Part shown: piece after piece, positions 22,276 through 30,532 of the stretch
Numbering within the stretch: position 1 is the first letter of the stretch
Layout: each line of letters opens with the position of its first letter
The notes under the pieces: generated by a model
Told to the model about the DNA's origin: nothing
What the model saw: only the letters and a program-made list of their open reading frames with translations
Database searches by the model: none
Translations under genes and position numbers: made by a program
DNA from: Owenweeksia sp964619125
GTDB taxonomy: Bacteria > Bacteroidota > Bacteroidia > Flavobacteriales > Schleiferiaceae
NCBI GenBank assembly: GCA_964619125.1
Contig: CAZUCA010000041.1
Span: 1-30,560 of the forward strand
Direction: 5' to 3'
Length of the DNA: 30,560 bases

Positions 22276-24759
22276 ATGCATAAAATGCTGATCCGCCTCG
22301 CGGTGTTCGGCCTGCTCTTCTCTTCAGCGGGAGCAATAGCCCAGGAAACTAAATCAAAATCAGCCACTACCATTTTTGGTACCATTACCGAGGACGATGG
22401 CAACCCCGTAGACGGGGTGAAGGTTACGGTAGGGGAGTTTTATACCCTCAGTCGCAGCGATGGCAGCTACCAGCTCGATGTAAATTATGGCGAGGAGCTC
22501 ATTGTGTATTTTACCAGCTTTGGCTATGTGCCTGACACCGTACGCTTTGATATAGCAAGGGGGCAGCGATTGCGTATTGATAAAACAATCAGCCTTCTTC
22601 CCAATATCCTTGAAAACATTGATATCGTTGACCGCAAAGCCCGCTTTGATAACCAGGTGAGCATTTCTGCTAAAGACATTGAGGTATTTGTAGGTCCCGG
22701 TTCTGACGTTGAAGGCATCATAAAAACCCTTCCCGGTGTGAGCAGCTACAATGAGCTCAGCTCTCAATATTCGGTACGGGGTGGCAATTTTGATGAAAAC
22801 CTGGTATACGTAAATGGCATTGAAGTGTATCGTTCCTTCCTCGTGCGCAACGGCCAGCAGGAAGGGTTGAGCTTTGTGAACTCTGATATGGTGAGCGATG
22901 TCGACTTTTCGGCCGGGGGCTTTGAAGCCCGCTATGGCGATAAAATGTCGTCGGTGCTGGACATCACCTACCGCCAGCCCCAGCAGTTTGCTGCCACTGC
23001 CGAAGCCAGCCTGCTGGGGGGCAGCCTTACCCTCGAAGACAAAATTTTTAATAATCGCCTGTCAGCAATGGTAGGCGCCCGTTACCGCACCAATCAGTTG
23101 CTACTGGGGACCCTCGATACCCGGGCTGATTTCCGCCCCCGCTTTACTGATATTCAAACTTATCTCACCTATTACCTCAGCGACGAATGGGAGCTGAGTT
23201 TCCTGGGCAACTACAGTCGTAATCTCTACAAGGTGATTCCCGAGACCAGGGAAACCGACTTTGGTACCCTGCAGGAAGCCCTGCGCCTGACCGTATTTTT
23301 TGATGGCCAGGAAGATTACGACTTTACCACCCGCTTTGGCGCCCTTACCGCCGTACACCGCCCCAATAAGCAGCTTGAGTTGCGCTTTACCACCTCGGGT
23401 TTTCAAACTACCGAACAGGAGTACTTTGATGTGGTGGGAGCTTATCGTCTGGGAGAACTGAATAATAACCTCGGTAGTGATGAGTTTGGCGAAATCAGCT
23501 TTATCCGGGGTACCGGGGGGTTCCAGAATTATGCCCGCAACAACCTCGACGCCATTGTAGCCAACGTTTCACATGACGGATTGTACGATCGTGAAAAGCT
23601 AAGCTGGCGCTGGGGGCTTAAATTTCAGCTGGAAGATATCATAGACCGCTATCACGAGTGGGAGATGATTGACTCGGCCGGTTACAATATACCCTATGGC
23701 GGTAATGTGAAATATTTTGGGCAGCCCGGCTCCGATACCCTGATTCCCCAAAGGGGTGAACCAAATTCACTGGAGCTCTTTGAATCTTTTAGCAGTGAGG
23801 CCGCGGTGCAGAGTGGCCGGGTGATGGCTTATCTCGAAAGATCGCAGCTGATAGAGAAGTGGCAGCAGGACTTTTACCTGAACCTGGGCATCCGTACTCA
23901 CTACTGGACTTTCAACGGTCAGAATGTAATTAGCCCCAGGGCCAGCCTGAGCTGGAAACCCGAGTGGCGCTCCGATATGGTGTTTCGCCTCGCCAGCGGC
24001 CTGTATTATCAGCCGCCGTTTTACCGCGAAATGCGCGCCCTTGATGGTGGTCTTAATGAGAATATAAAGGCGCAGCAAAGCTTCCACCTGGTACTGGGCA
24101 ACGACTACCAGTTGCGCATCTGGAATCGCCCCTTTAAAATGGTTACCGAGCTGTATTACAAGCACTTCAACGACCTTATACCCTATGACCTGGATAATGT
24201 GCGTATCCGCTACCGGGCCGTGAATTCGGCCACAGGTTTTGCCACCGGGCTTGATTACCGCATTAATGGCGAATTTGTAAAAGGAGTGGATAGCTGGGCC
24301 AGTTTATCACTGATGACCATCCAGGAGGATATTGAGGGTGACGACGCTGGCTACCTGCCCCGTCCTACTGACCAGCGCTTTAATTTTAAGATTTTCTTCC
24401 AGGATTACCTGCCCCGAGACCCCACCTTTAAAGTGAGCCTCACCCTGGCGGTAGGAACGGGCTTGCCCTTTGGGCCTCCCCAGGCCACTCCCCAGGAACG
24501 CAACCGGCGCCTGCCACCGTATCGCCGGGTGGATATAGGCTTTAGCAAGGTGCTTAAAACAGAGGGTAAAACTTACCAATCAGGCTTTGTGAATGCCTTC
24601 CGTAGCCTGGTGGTTAGTCTGGAGGTATTTAACCTGCTGCAAACCACCAATACTATCAGTTACCTCTGGGTGAAAGACATCAGTACGGCCAATGAGTATG
24701 CCGTACCCAACTACCTCACCGGACGCCTGCTCAACCTGAAACTTACCGCTAAATTTTAA
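22276..24759 (+). CDS. TonB-dependent receptor with CarboxypepD_reg domain
   Basis: 827 residues. Signal peptide about 1-23 (ending AGAIAQ). CarboxypepD_reg domain at about 32-115 (IFGTITEDDGNPVDGVKV, LSRSDGSYQLDV). The plug (about 120-235) has VEGIIKTLPGVSSYNELSSQ, YSVRGGNFDENLVYVNGIEV and GFEARYGDKMSSVLDI. The barrel runs to the terminal LKLTAKF. It is longer than the receptor at 4081 and distinct from it in the plug, so they are different subfamilies. It is encoded 5 bases after the stand-alone CarboxypepD_reg gene. Ligand unknown; no SusD partner. Confidence 0.93.
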   Translation: MHKMLIRLAVFGLLFSSAGAIAQETKSKSATTIFGTITEDDGNPVDGVKVTVGEFYTLSRSDGSYQLDVNYGEELIVYFTSFGYVPDTVRFDIARGQRLRIDKTISLLPNILENIDIVDRKARFDNQVSISAKDIEVFVGPGSDVEGIIKTLPGVSSYNELSSQYSVRGGNFDENLVYVNGIEVYRSFLVRNGQQEGLSFVNSDMVSDVDFSAGGFEARYGDKMSSVLDITYRQPQQFAATAEASLLGGSLTLEDKIFNNRLSAMVGARYRTNQLLLGTLDTRADFRPRFTDIQTYLTYYLSDEWELSFLGNYSRNLYKVIPETRETDFGTLQEALRLTVFFDGQEDYDFTTRFGALTAVHRPNKQLELRFTTSGFQTTEQEYFDVVGAYRLGELNNNLGSDEFGEISFIRGTGGFQNYARNNLDAIVANVSHDGLYDREKLSWRWGLKFQLEDIIDRYHEWEMIDSAGYNIPYGGNVKYFGQPGSDTLIPQRGEPNSLELFESFSSEAAVQSGRVMAYLERSQLIEKWQQDFYLNLGIRTHYWTFNGQNVISPRASLSWKPEWRSDMVFRLASGLYYQPPFYREMRALDGGLNENIKAQQSFHLVLGNDYQLRIWNRPFKMVTELYYKHFNDLIPYDLDNVRIRYRAVNSATGFATGLDYRINGEFVKGVDSWASLSLMTIQEDIEGDDAGYLPRPTDQRFNFKIFFQDYLPRDPTFKVSLTLAVGTGLPFGPPQATPQERNRRLPPYRRVDIGFSKVLKTEGKTYQSGFVNAFRSLVVSLEVFNLLQTTNTISYLWVKDISTANEYAVPNYLTGRLLNLKLTAKF

Positions 24760-24905
24760 ATCACCTCTCCCGGGTCGCCTGCCTGGCTTTCGCTGTTTTA
24801 TCAGCATAATGGGTTAGTAAATTCCTTGGGTACCCCCCTAGCCGGCCTTGTCGCATTTTCAAAAAGGTTGTATTTTAATGACACTAATTTTTAATGTGTT
24901 AAGCC

Positions 24906-25094
24906 ATGAAAACTTATACAGTGATCGGCGCACCCATATTATTGCTGCTGCTATTTGTTGGTATTCTCCCCTACGAGGGAGGGGCAGAGGATTCGGGGAA
25001 GCTGATTTTTTATGCTATTCTTATTTTGGTGCAGTGTCTCTTGCTGATTGCGGCCCACGAGAAGGCCATGAAATCGGGTAAGGCTTTCCAATAA
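24906..25094 (+). CDS. small two-helix membrane protein, hypothetical
   Basis: 62 residues. Two hydrophobic helices are clear: about 6-21 (VIGAPILLLLLFVGIL) and 33-50 (LIFYAILILVQCLLLIAA), joined by a short acidic loop (YEGGAEDSG), with a basic tail (KAMKSGKAF). No family is recognised. The overlapping frame starting at 24848 has no membrane pattern and is disfavoured. It is likely an inner-membrane microprotein, supported only by the composition of the frame and its position in an otherwise empty gap. Confidence 0.5.
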   Translation: MKTYTVIGAPILLLLLFVGILPYEGGAEDSGKLIFYAILILVQCLLLIAAHEKAMKSGKAFQ

Positions 25095-25130
25095 GTTCCA
25101 CTTCCACCCACTCACAAGCATTGGGTTTAC

Positions 25131-25138
25131 TACCTTTG
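25131..25138 (+). promoter_or_regulatory. -7 element (TACCTTTG) for the TPR-like membrane protein
   Basis: TACCTTTG matches TAnnTTTG and lies 25 bases before the start codon at 25164. A correctly spaced -33 TTG is not seen. Confidence 0.45.
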
Positions 25139-25163
25139 CCCGCTCAAAAAAAGAAGCAATCAG

Positions 25164-25679
25164 ATGATCAATAAGATTTTGAGGCTGGGCATTAGTGCTA
25201 TTTTACTGGCTTTATCAGTTTGGCAGTTTGTTGAAGTAAACATCGGCAACGGTATAATGTGGCTCTTGCTGGCTGGCCTGGTGCTTCTCACTTACTTCCG
25301 CAATGAAAATATCATCATTGCCTTCTGGCATCTGCGCAAAAACAATCTCGACAAAGCCGAAAAGGCCTTGAACCGCATTAAGAATCCTGAAAAATCATTG
25401 GTACGCGGCCAATTGGCCTATTGGTATATGCTGAAGGGAATGATTGAGTCTCAACGGGGGATTGGCAAAGCGGAAACCCTGATCAGGAAGGCACTGAGTA
25501 CCGGTTTGCGCCAAAAGCATGACCAGGCGATGGCCAAATTGCAACTGGCTGGTATCGCGCTGGCAAAACGTCGTAAGCGCGAGGCACAGGTGCTGCTCAC
25601 TGAGGTGAAAAAGCTCGATAAGCGCGGTATGCTTAACGATCAGGTTAAGATGCTGAAAAACCAGATGAAGCGAATCTGA
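25164..25679 (+). CDS. membrane-anchored TPR-like protein
   Basis: 171 residues. Two membrane helices at about 6-24 and 30-45 (IMWLLLAGLVLLTYF). The cytosolic part is made of paired helices with TPR-like spacing: NNLDKAEKALNRIKNPEKS, GQLAYWYMLKGMIE, KAETLIRKALSTGL, AKLQLAGIALAKRRKREAQ. It is probably a scaffold at the inner membrane. The gene encoding PBP1A starts 45 bases downstream on the same strand, so a link to cell-wall growth is possible but not shown. Function unknown. Confidence 0.7.
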   Translation: MINKILRLGISAILLALSVWQFVEVNIGNGIMWLLLAGLVLLTYFRNENIIIAFWHLRKNNLDKAEKALNRIKNPEKSLVRGQLAYWYMLKGMIESQRGIGKAETLIRKALSTGLRQKHDQAMAKLQLAGIALAKRRKREAQVLLTEVKKLDKRGMLNDQVKMLKNQMKRI

Positions 25680-25724
25680 CAACTTTAATCTGCCATCTTC
25701 GTTGTTTAGCTTTTATTTGCCCTG

Positions 25725-28001
25725 ATGCCAAGAAAGCTGCTTAAACGAATCCTTCTTACTTTATTAGCCCTGGGCCTGCTGGCCCTGATAGGTGTTGTGT
25801 CTTTTTATTTTCTGGTGAAGGCCGAGGCCTTTGGTCCCTTGCCTTCCAGTGAGGAACTTACCGAGATCCGCAATGCTGAGGCCAGCCTGGTTTATGGATC
25901 AGACGGACAAATGATCGGCCGCCTGTTTTCGGAGAATCGCACCAATACCACTTTTGAAGAACTGCCACCTCATCTGGTCAATGCGCTGATTGCTACTGAA
26001 GATGCCCGCTTTTATGAACACGAGGGGGTAGACAAGCGCAGCATGTTACGGGTGGTGGTGAAATCTATTTTATTGGGAGATGAGAGTGCTGGTGGTGGCA
26101 GTACCCTTACCCAGCAACTGGCAAAGAACCTCTATGGGCGGCGCAGCTTCGGCTTCCTTACTATGCCGGTAAACAAAACCAAGGAGATGATTCTCGCCAA
26201 CCGCCTCGAAGATCTCTATACCAAGGAGCAGATTATTGAGCTCTATCTCAATACGGTGCCCTTCTCCGAGAATGTATACGGAATTGAAACGGCCAGTAAT
26301 CGTTTTTTCAGCAAAAGCCCGCTACAGCTCAATATTGAAGAGGCGGCGGTACTGGTGGGTATCCTAAAAGCCAATTCCTACTACAATCCACGACTTAATC
26401 CCGAAAATTCGCTGCGAAGGCGCAATGTGGTACTGGCGCAGATGCTTAAGTACAATTACCTCACCGCTGAGGAATACGACAGCCTGAGCCAATTACCCCT
26501 GCAACTGGATTACATGAATCTGGTAAATGATGCCAGGGCCCCTTACTTTCTCAGCCAGGTGCGGGAGCAGGCCCAGAAAATTCTGGAAGAAGCAGGCGAG
26601 GACTACAATCTTTACCAGGATGGCCTGGTGATACATACTACCCTGAATGTTGCCCTGCAGCGGGAAGCGGAAAGGGCCATGCGCAGCCACCTGGCCAAAT
26701 TGCAGGAAGCCTTTGACCGGCAGTTTCGCAAAGTAGACCTGTGGCAGCGCTACCCCGAACTATTGCAGGCGCAATTGCAGCGCAGCCGCTCTTTTAAAAA
26801 TCTCAACCGGCGCGATTTGTCAGAAGACTCAATGAATTATTACCTCAGCAAAGCGCATCCTACCCTGGTATATGCTGCCGGGCGTGATTCCCTGATGGAG
26901 CTCAGCATTCGCGATTCGGTGGCCTATTACCTCAAGTTGCTCAGGGGTGGGTTTCTGGCGATGAACCCTGATAATGGTGCCGTGCTGAGTTGGGTGGGGG
27001 GTAGTGATTTTCGTTTTATGCCTTACGATCATGTTCTCAGTAAGCGCCAGTCAGCCTCCACCTTTAAGCCTTTTGTGTATGCTACCGCCCTGGAGCGTGG
27101 AGTGGATCCCTGTGACTATATTTCCAATGACCGGCGGGTTTATGAGAGCTACGACAATTGGTCGCCCGGCAACTATGACAATACCTATGGTGGCAGCTAC
27201 AGCATGGCCGGTGCCTTGAAAAAATCGGTGAATGTGGCGGCCGTGCAAACCATCTTTGCGGCAGGAGTAGGCAACGTAGTATTACAGGCTCGCGAAATGG
27301 GTATTGAAACCCGGCTTGATGACAACCCTTCTATCGCACTGGGTACTGAGAGCGTGTCGCTGTGGGAAATGCTAAGGGCCTACTGTGTTTTTGCCAATGG
27401 CGGTAATAGAATTAATCCATTTATCATCAATAGCATTGAGAATGCGGCCGGTGATACAATTTACCTCGCCAGGAGCGCTGCACCCCGCCAGGTGCTTAGT
27501 GAGAATACCGCCACCCTTATGAATGAAATGCTGCAGGGGGTGGTAAATGAAGGAACCGCCACCCGCTTACGGACGGTATACGGACTAAAGGGCGATTGGG
27601 CCGGAAAAACCGGGACAGCCCAGAATTATTCCGATGGTTGGTTTATTGCCTATAACCCTGGTATTGTAGCCGGGGCCTGGGTTGGGGCAAGCTCTCCCTC
27701 CTTACATTTTAATAGTGGTAGCTACGGTAGTGGCTCAGCCATGGCACTGCCTATTGTAGGTGAAACCCTTAGGCAGGCCTGCGTTGATGAAGAGCTCAAA
27801 AAACTTTGCCTCAGCAATTTCCCTCCTCCGGATGAATACATCCTTAGTCAGCTTGACTGCCCCGACTTCAGGGAAGATACCTTCTTTGATGATCTCAAGG
27901 GCATTTTCCGCAAGGAGGAAGGGCGTAAGGTGAAGGGAGAAAAAGAGAAGGAAGGCCTTTTCAAGCGGATCTTTGGCGGCTCCGACGATGACGAAGATTA
28001 A
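25725..28001 (+). CDS. class A penicillin-binding protein (PBP1A-like)
   Basis: 758 residues, bifunctional peptidoglycan synthase. One membrane helix at about 10-31. The glycosyltransferase family 51 domain (about 60-235) has the catalytic Glu92 in ATEDARFYEHEGVD and GGSTLTQQLAKNLYG. The transpeptidase domain has Ser445-Thr-Phe-Lys448 (SASTFKPF), Ser501-Val-Asn503 and Lys628-Thr-Gly630 (GKTGTAQNY); all three motifs are intact. The C-terminal 35-40 residues are an unusual Lys/Glu-rich stretch ending SDDDED, likely disordered. It polymerises lipid II into glycan strands and cross-links them. Its stop codon overlaps that of the convergent DUF4197 gene inside GATTAATC. Confidence 0.95.
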   Translation: MPRKLLKRILLTLLALGLLALIGVVSFYFLVKAEAFGPLPSSEELTEIRNAEASLVYGSDGQMIGRLFSENRTNTTFEELPPHLVNALIATEDARFYEHEGVDKRSMLRVVVKSILLGDESAGGGSTLTQQLAKNLYGRRSFGFLTMPVNKTKEMILANRLEDLYTKEQIIELYLNTVPFSENVYGIETASNRFFSKSPLQLNIEEAAVLVGILKANSYYNPRLNPENSLRRRNVVLAQMLKYNYLTAEEYDSLSQLPLQLDYMNLVNDARAPYFLSQVREQAQKILEEAGEDYNLYQDGLVIHTTLNVALQREAERAMRSHLAKLQEAFDRQFRKVDLWQRYPELLQAQLQRSRSFKNLNRRDLSEDSMNYYLSKAHPTLVYAAGRDSLMELSIRDSVAYYLKLLRGGFLAMNPDNGAVLSWVGGSDFRFMPYDHVLSKRQSASTFKPFVYATALERGVDPCDYISNDRRVYESYDNWSPGNYDNTYGGSYSMAGALKKSVNVAAVQTIFAAGVGNVVLQAREMGIETRLDDNPSIALGTESVSLWEMLRAYCVFANGGNRINPFIINSIENAAGDTIYLARSAAPRQVLSENTATLMNEMLQGVVNEGTATRLRTVYGLKGDWAGKTGTAQNYSDGWFIAYNPGIVAGAWVGASSPSLHFNSGSYGSGSAMALPIVGETLRQACVDEELKKLCLSNFPPPDEYILSQLDCPDFREDTFFDDLKGIFRKEEGRKVKGEKEKEGLFKRIFGGSDDDED

Positions 28002-28702
28002 TCATCGAGGTAGCCAAACACTTTTTCGAGCAGATCGGTAACCCGGGCCACCGGATCTTCACGAATCTTTTCCTCTTCCAGGGCAATGACGTGAAACAGC
28101 CCGTCCAGGGTTCTTTCCAGCACATACTCGTCCAGGTTAGGATTTACATCTTCCCCAAAGGGCAGGTTGTTGTAGGTGGTGATAATAGGATTCCAGTAAC
28201 GGGTGAGTTCCACCTGATCAAGGGCGGTTTTTATTTCGGGCCTGAACTCCTGCTTGAGCTGATTCATGGTGTTGGCCCGCAGGTACTGGGTGGCGGCGTC
28301 ATCCTCACCGCGCCAGATGTCGTACACATCCCGCAGAGTCATACCTTTAATAGCATCTATAAAGATGGGGGTGGCGCGCGCGGCGGCCTTTTCGGCTCCC
28401 CGGTTCATGGTTTCAATAAATTTGTCCACTTGCTTGTCGAGGCCAAGTTCCCGGGCTTTCTCGGCTACTTCCTCAGCCTCCGGTGGGAAGGGGATACGTA
28501 TTTTGGGGTTAGTGTAAAAGCCGTTGACCTGCGATACCTGCTGTACCGAATTCTGAGCCCCTATTTCAAGTGCCTGGCGAATGCCGGCGGCAATTTCGGC
28601 TTCGGTGGGTGGGATGCTGCTGGGGTAGTTTTCCACAATACCGCCCAATTGATCGCAGCTGGTGGTGAAAATAAGGGACAAGGCAATTAGTAAATTTCGC
28701 AT
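27998..28702 (-). CDS. DUF4197-family lipoprotein
   Basis: 234 residues. A type II signal peptide with the lipobox near FTTSC, cysteine at residue 16. The mature part is mostly helical and matches the DUF4197 family: AGIRQALEIGAQNSV, IRIPFPPEAEEVAEKARELG, MNRGAEKAAARATPIF, IKGMTLRDVYDIWRGEDDAATQYL, and a C-terminal DGLFHVIALEEEKIREDP. The family is widespread in Gram-negative bacteria and its function is not established. It is convergent with the PBP1A gene and divergent from cinA. Confidence 0.9.
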   Translation of the reverse strand: MRNLLIALSLIFTTSCDQLGGIVENYPSSIPPTEAEIAAGIRQALEIGAQNSVQQVSQVNGFYTNPKIRIPFPPEAEEVAEKARELGLDKQVDKFIETMNRGAEKAAARATPIFIDAIKGMTLRDVYDIWRGEDDAATQYLRANTMNQLKQEFRPEIKTALDQVELTRYWNPIITTYNNLPFGEDVNPNLDEYVLERTLDGLFHVIALEEEKIREDPVARVTDLLEKVFGYLDD

Positions 28703-28747
28703 TGTAGCTTTCTATTTTGATATTAAAAGTAACAAAGCATTGGGGTT

Positions 28748-28776
28748 TTGTGAAGCTGGCCTTTACTGTACATTTG
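28748..28776 (+). promoter_or_regulatory. -33/-7 promoter of cinA
   Basis: TTG (28748-28750), an 18-base spacer, then TACATTTG (28769-28776), matching the Bacteroidota consensus. The GTG start codon follows 15 bases later, giving a leader of under about 10 bases. Confidence 0.65.
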
Positions 28777-28791
28777 TCCAAAACCTGATCC

Positions 28792-30039
28792 GTGCAAGCA
28801 GAAATTATTGCCATTGGCGACGAAATCCTGATCGGCCAAACGATTGATACTAACTCCAGTTTTATTGCCACTCATCTCAACCTCAATGGTATAAGTGTAA
28901 AACAAAAGCGCGTCATCGCTGACGAGCCTGCTGCTATAACCGATGCATTGGATAGCTTGTTTCCCGAAACCCGCCTGGTGTTTATGACCGGCGGCCTCGG
29001 TCCCACCAAAGATGATATTACCAAAAAGACCCTGGCCGACTACTTTGACGGGGAACTGGTTTTTCACGAGGAGGTATTTGAACATATCAAGGAGCTCTTT
29101 GCCACTTTTGGACGGGAACCCAGCCAGGCTAACCGCGATCAGGCTTACTTGCCAAGCAGTTGTGAGCTGGTGGAAAATGAGATCGGTACGGCCGCCGGTA
29201 TGCACTTTCAGAAAGAGGGGCGTCACTATTTTTCCCTTCCCGGGGTACCCTATGAAACTCAGCGCCTGGTGGAAAAAAAGATCATTCCCTGGATAAAGGC
29301 CAATTTGCAAAAGGGCACGGTGGTACATCATACTTTACTCACCCAGGGGGTGCCCGAGAGTATGCTGGCCGAGCGTCTATCACAATGGGAAGATGAATTG
29401 CCTGCTGATATTAAACTCGCCTATCTGCCTTCGCCCGGCCTGGTAAGGCTTAGGCTGAGCTGCTACAGCGGTAGCGAGGAGGAAGCAAGGGGCAGGGTGA
29501 TGGAGCAGGCCGAAAGGGCACGCGATATTTTAGGTCGCATCATTTTTGGCACCAATGACGAAAGCCTGGAGGGTGTGGTTGGAAAGATTTTACAGGAGCG
29601 CGGTCAAAACCTGGCTACGGCCGAAAGTTGTACCGGTGGTAATATTGCCGGCCTCATTACGGCCGTGCCCGGGAGCTCGGCTTATTTCCAGGGTGGCGTG
29701 GTGGCCTACAGCAGTGCCTTGAAGCAATCGGTTTTGGGGGTTTTGGAAGAAACTTTGCTCCGGCACGGTGCCGTGTCAGAAGCGGTGGTAAAGGAAATGG
29801 CGGCCGGGGCCTGCCGCGAATTTGGCACAGATTGGGCCATTGCCACCTCGGGCGTAGCCGGTCCGGGAGGTGGCAGCGATGATACGCCAGTGGGAACGGT
29901 ATGGATTGCGGTAGCAGGACCAGTGACTGTAAAAGCGAAGTGCTTCAATTTTGGCCGTAGCCGCAGCCGCAATATTCAGCGGGCGAGTTTGATGGCTTTA
30001 GATATGCTGCGCCGCGAACTACAAAAATTTGAAAGTTAG
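28792..30039 (+). CDS. cinA: CinA family protein (competence/damage-inducible; NMN deamidase domain)
   Basis: 415 residues with a GTG start. The product matches the family start (QAEIIAIGDEILIGQTIDTN), so no later start is needed. The N-terminal molybdopterin-binding-like (COG1058) domain (about 1-170) contains FMTGGLGPTKDDITKKTLA. The C-terminal PncC-like domain (about 260-412) contains the active-site-type AESCTGG around Ser279-Cys280 and TSGVAGPGGGSDDTPVGTV. The family is known for nicotinamide mononucleotide deamidation and ADP-ribose pyrophosphatase activity, which fits NAD salvage. It is followed by the rpmB promoter, a common gene order in Bacteroidota. Confidence 0.95.
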   Translation: MQAEIIAIGDEILIGQTIDTNSSFIATHLNLNGISVKQKRVIADEPAAITDALDSLFPETRLVFMTGGLGPTKDDITKKTLADYFDGELVFHEEVFEHIKELFATFGREPSQANRDQAYLPSSCELVENEIGTAAGMHFQKEGRHYFSLPGVPYETQRLVEKKIIPWIKANLQKGTVVHHTLLTQGVPESMLAERLSQWEDELPADIKLAYLPSPGLVRLRLSCYSGSEEEARGRVMEQAERARDILGRIIFGTNDESLEGVVGKILQERGQNLATAESCTGGNIAGLITAVPGSSAYFQGGVVAYSSALKQSVLGVLEETLLRHGAVSEAVVKEMAAGACREFGTDWAIATSGVAGPGGGSDDTPVGTVWIAVAGPVTVKAKCFNFGRSRSRNIQRASLMALDMLRRELQKFES

Positions 30040-30041
30040 TG

Positions 30042-30071
30042 TTGTGGTGTTTGAAAGAATTCTTAATTTTG
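30042..30071 (+). promoter_or_regulatory. -33/-7 promoter of the rpmB operon
   Basis: TTG (30042-30044), a 19-base spacer, then TAATTTTG (30064-30071), an exact consensus match. The start codon of rpmB lies 26 bases downstream. The -33 element begins just after the cinA stop codon. Confidence 0.75.
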
Positions 30072-30097
30072 CAGACCCAATTAATAAGCAGAATATT

Positions 30098-30337
30098 ATG
30101 TCACGAGTTTGTGAGTTAACAGGAAAGAAGGCGATTACCGGCAACAATGTTTCCTTTTCGAATAAGAAGAACAAGAGGAAGTTTAACGTTAACCTTACCA
30201 AGAAGCGTTTTTACCTTCCCGAGGAAGACAAGTGGGTAACCCTTAAGGTATCAACTTCTGCTTTGAAGAACATTAACAAGAAAGGAATTTCTGCGGTTAT
30301 TAAAGAAGCTCGCGAAAAAGGTTACTTGACCAAATAA
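30098..30337 (+). CDS. rpmB: 50S ribosomal protein L28
   Basis: 79 residues from ATG 30098 (MSRVCELTGKKAITGNNVS). The frame is open further upstream, but that part covers the promoter. The family motif around TGK...GNNVSFS and the C-terminal ISAVIKEAREKGYL are clear. Only one cysteine is present, so it lacks the two CxxC pairs of the zinc-binding (C+) form. First gene of the rpmB-rpmG-DUF4295 operon. Confidence 0.96.
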   Translation: MSRVCELTGKKAITGNNVSFSNKKNKRKFNVNLTKKRFYLPEEDKWVTLKVSTSALKNINKKGISAVIKEAREKGYLTK

Positions 30338-30347
30338 GTTATTTGCA

Positions 30348-30530
30348 ATGGCTAAGAAAGGAAACAGAGTACAGGTTATCATGGAGTGCACTGAGCACAA
30401 AGAATCGGGTATGCCCGGAACTTCCCGCTACATCACTACCAAGAATAAGAAGAATACGCCTGACCGTTTGGAGTTGAAGAAATACAACCCCATCCTGAAG
30501 CGTATGACCGTTCACAAAGAAATTAAGTAA
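30348..30530 (+). CDS. rpmG: 50S ribosomal protein L33
   Basis: 60 residues. The pattern RVQVIMECTEHK, TSRYITTKNKKNTPDRLELKK and YNPILKRMTVHKEIK is typical of L33. It has a single cysteine and no CxxC pairs, so it is the zinc-independent (C-) type like the neighbouring L28. It begins 10 bases after rpmB. Confidence 0.96.
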   Translation: MAKKGNRVQVIMECTEHKESGMPGTSRYITTKNKKNTPDRLELKKYNPILKRMTVHKEIK

Positions 30531-30532
30531 AC

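Noticed and set aside
21605..22336. Long antisense frame of 243 residues opposite the CarboxypepD_reg gene.
   Set aside because: It is a shadow of a real gene whose protein has a signal peptide and a recognised domain. The antisense product has no recognisable pattern.
24848..25081. Alternative 77-residue frame overlapping the small membrane protein.
   Set aside because: It has no domain or membrane pattern; the frame at 24906-25094 encodes two clean hydrophobic helices.
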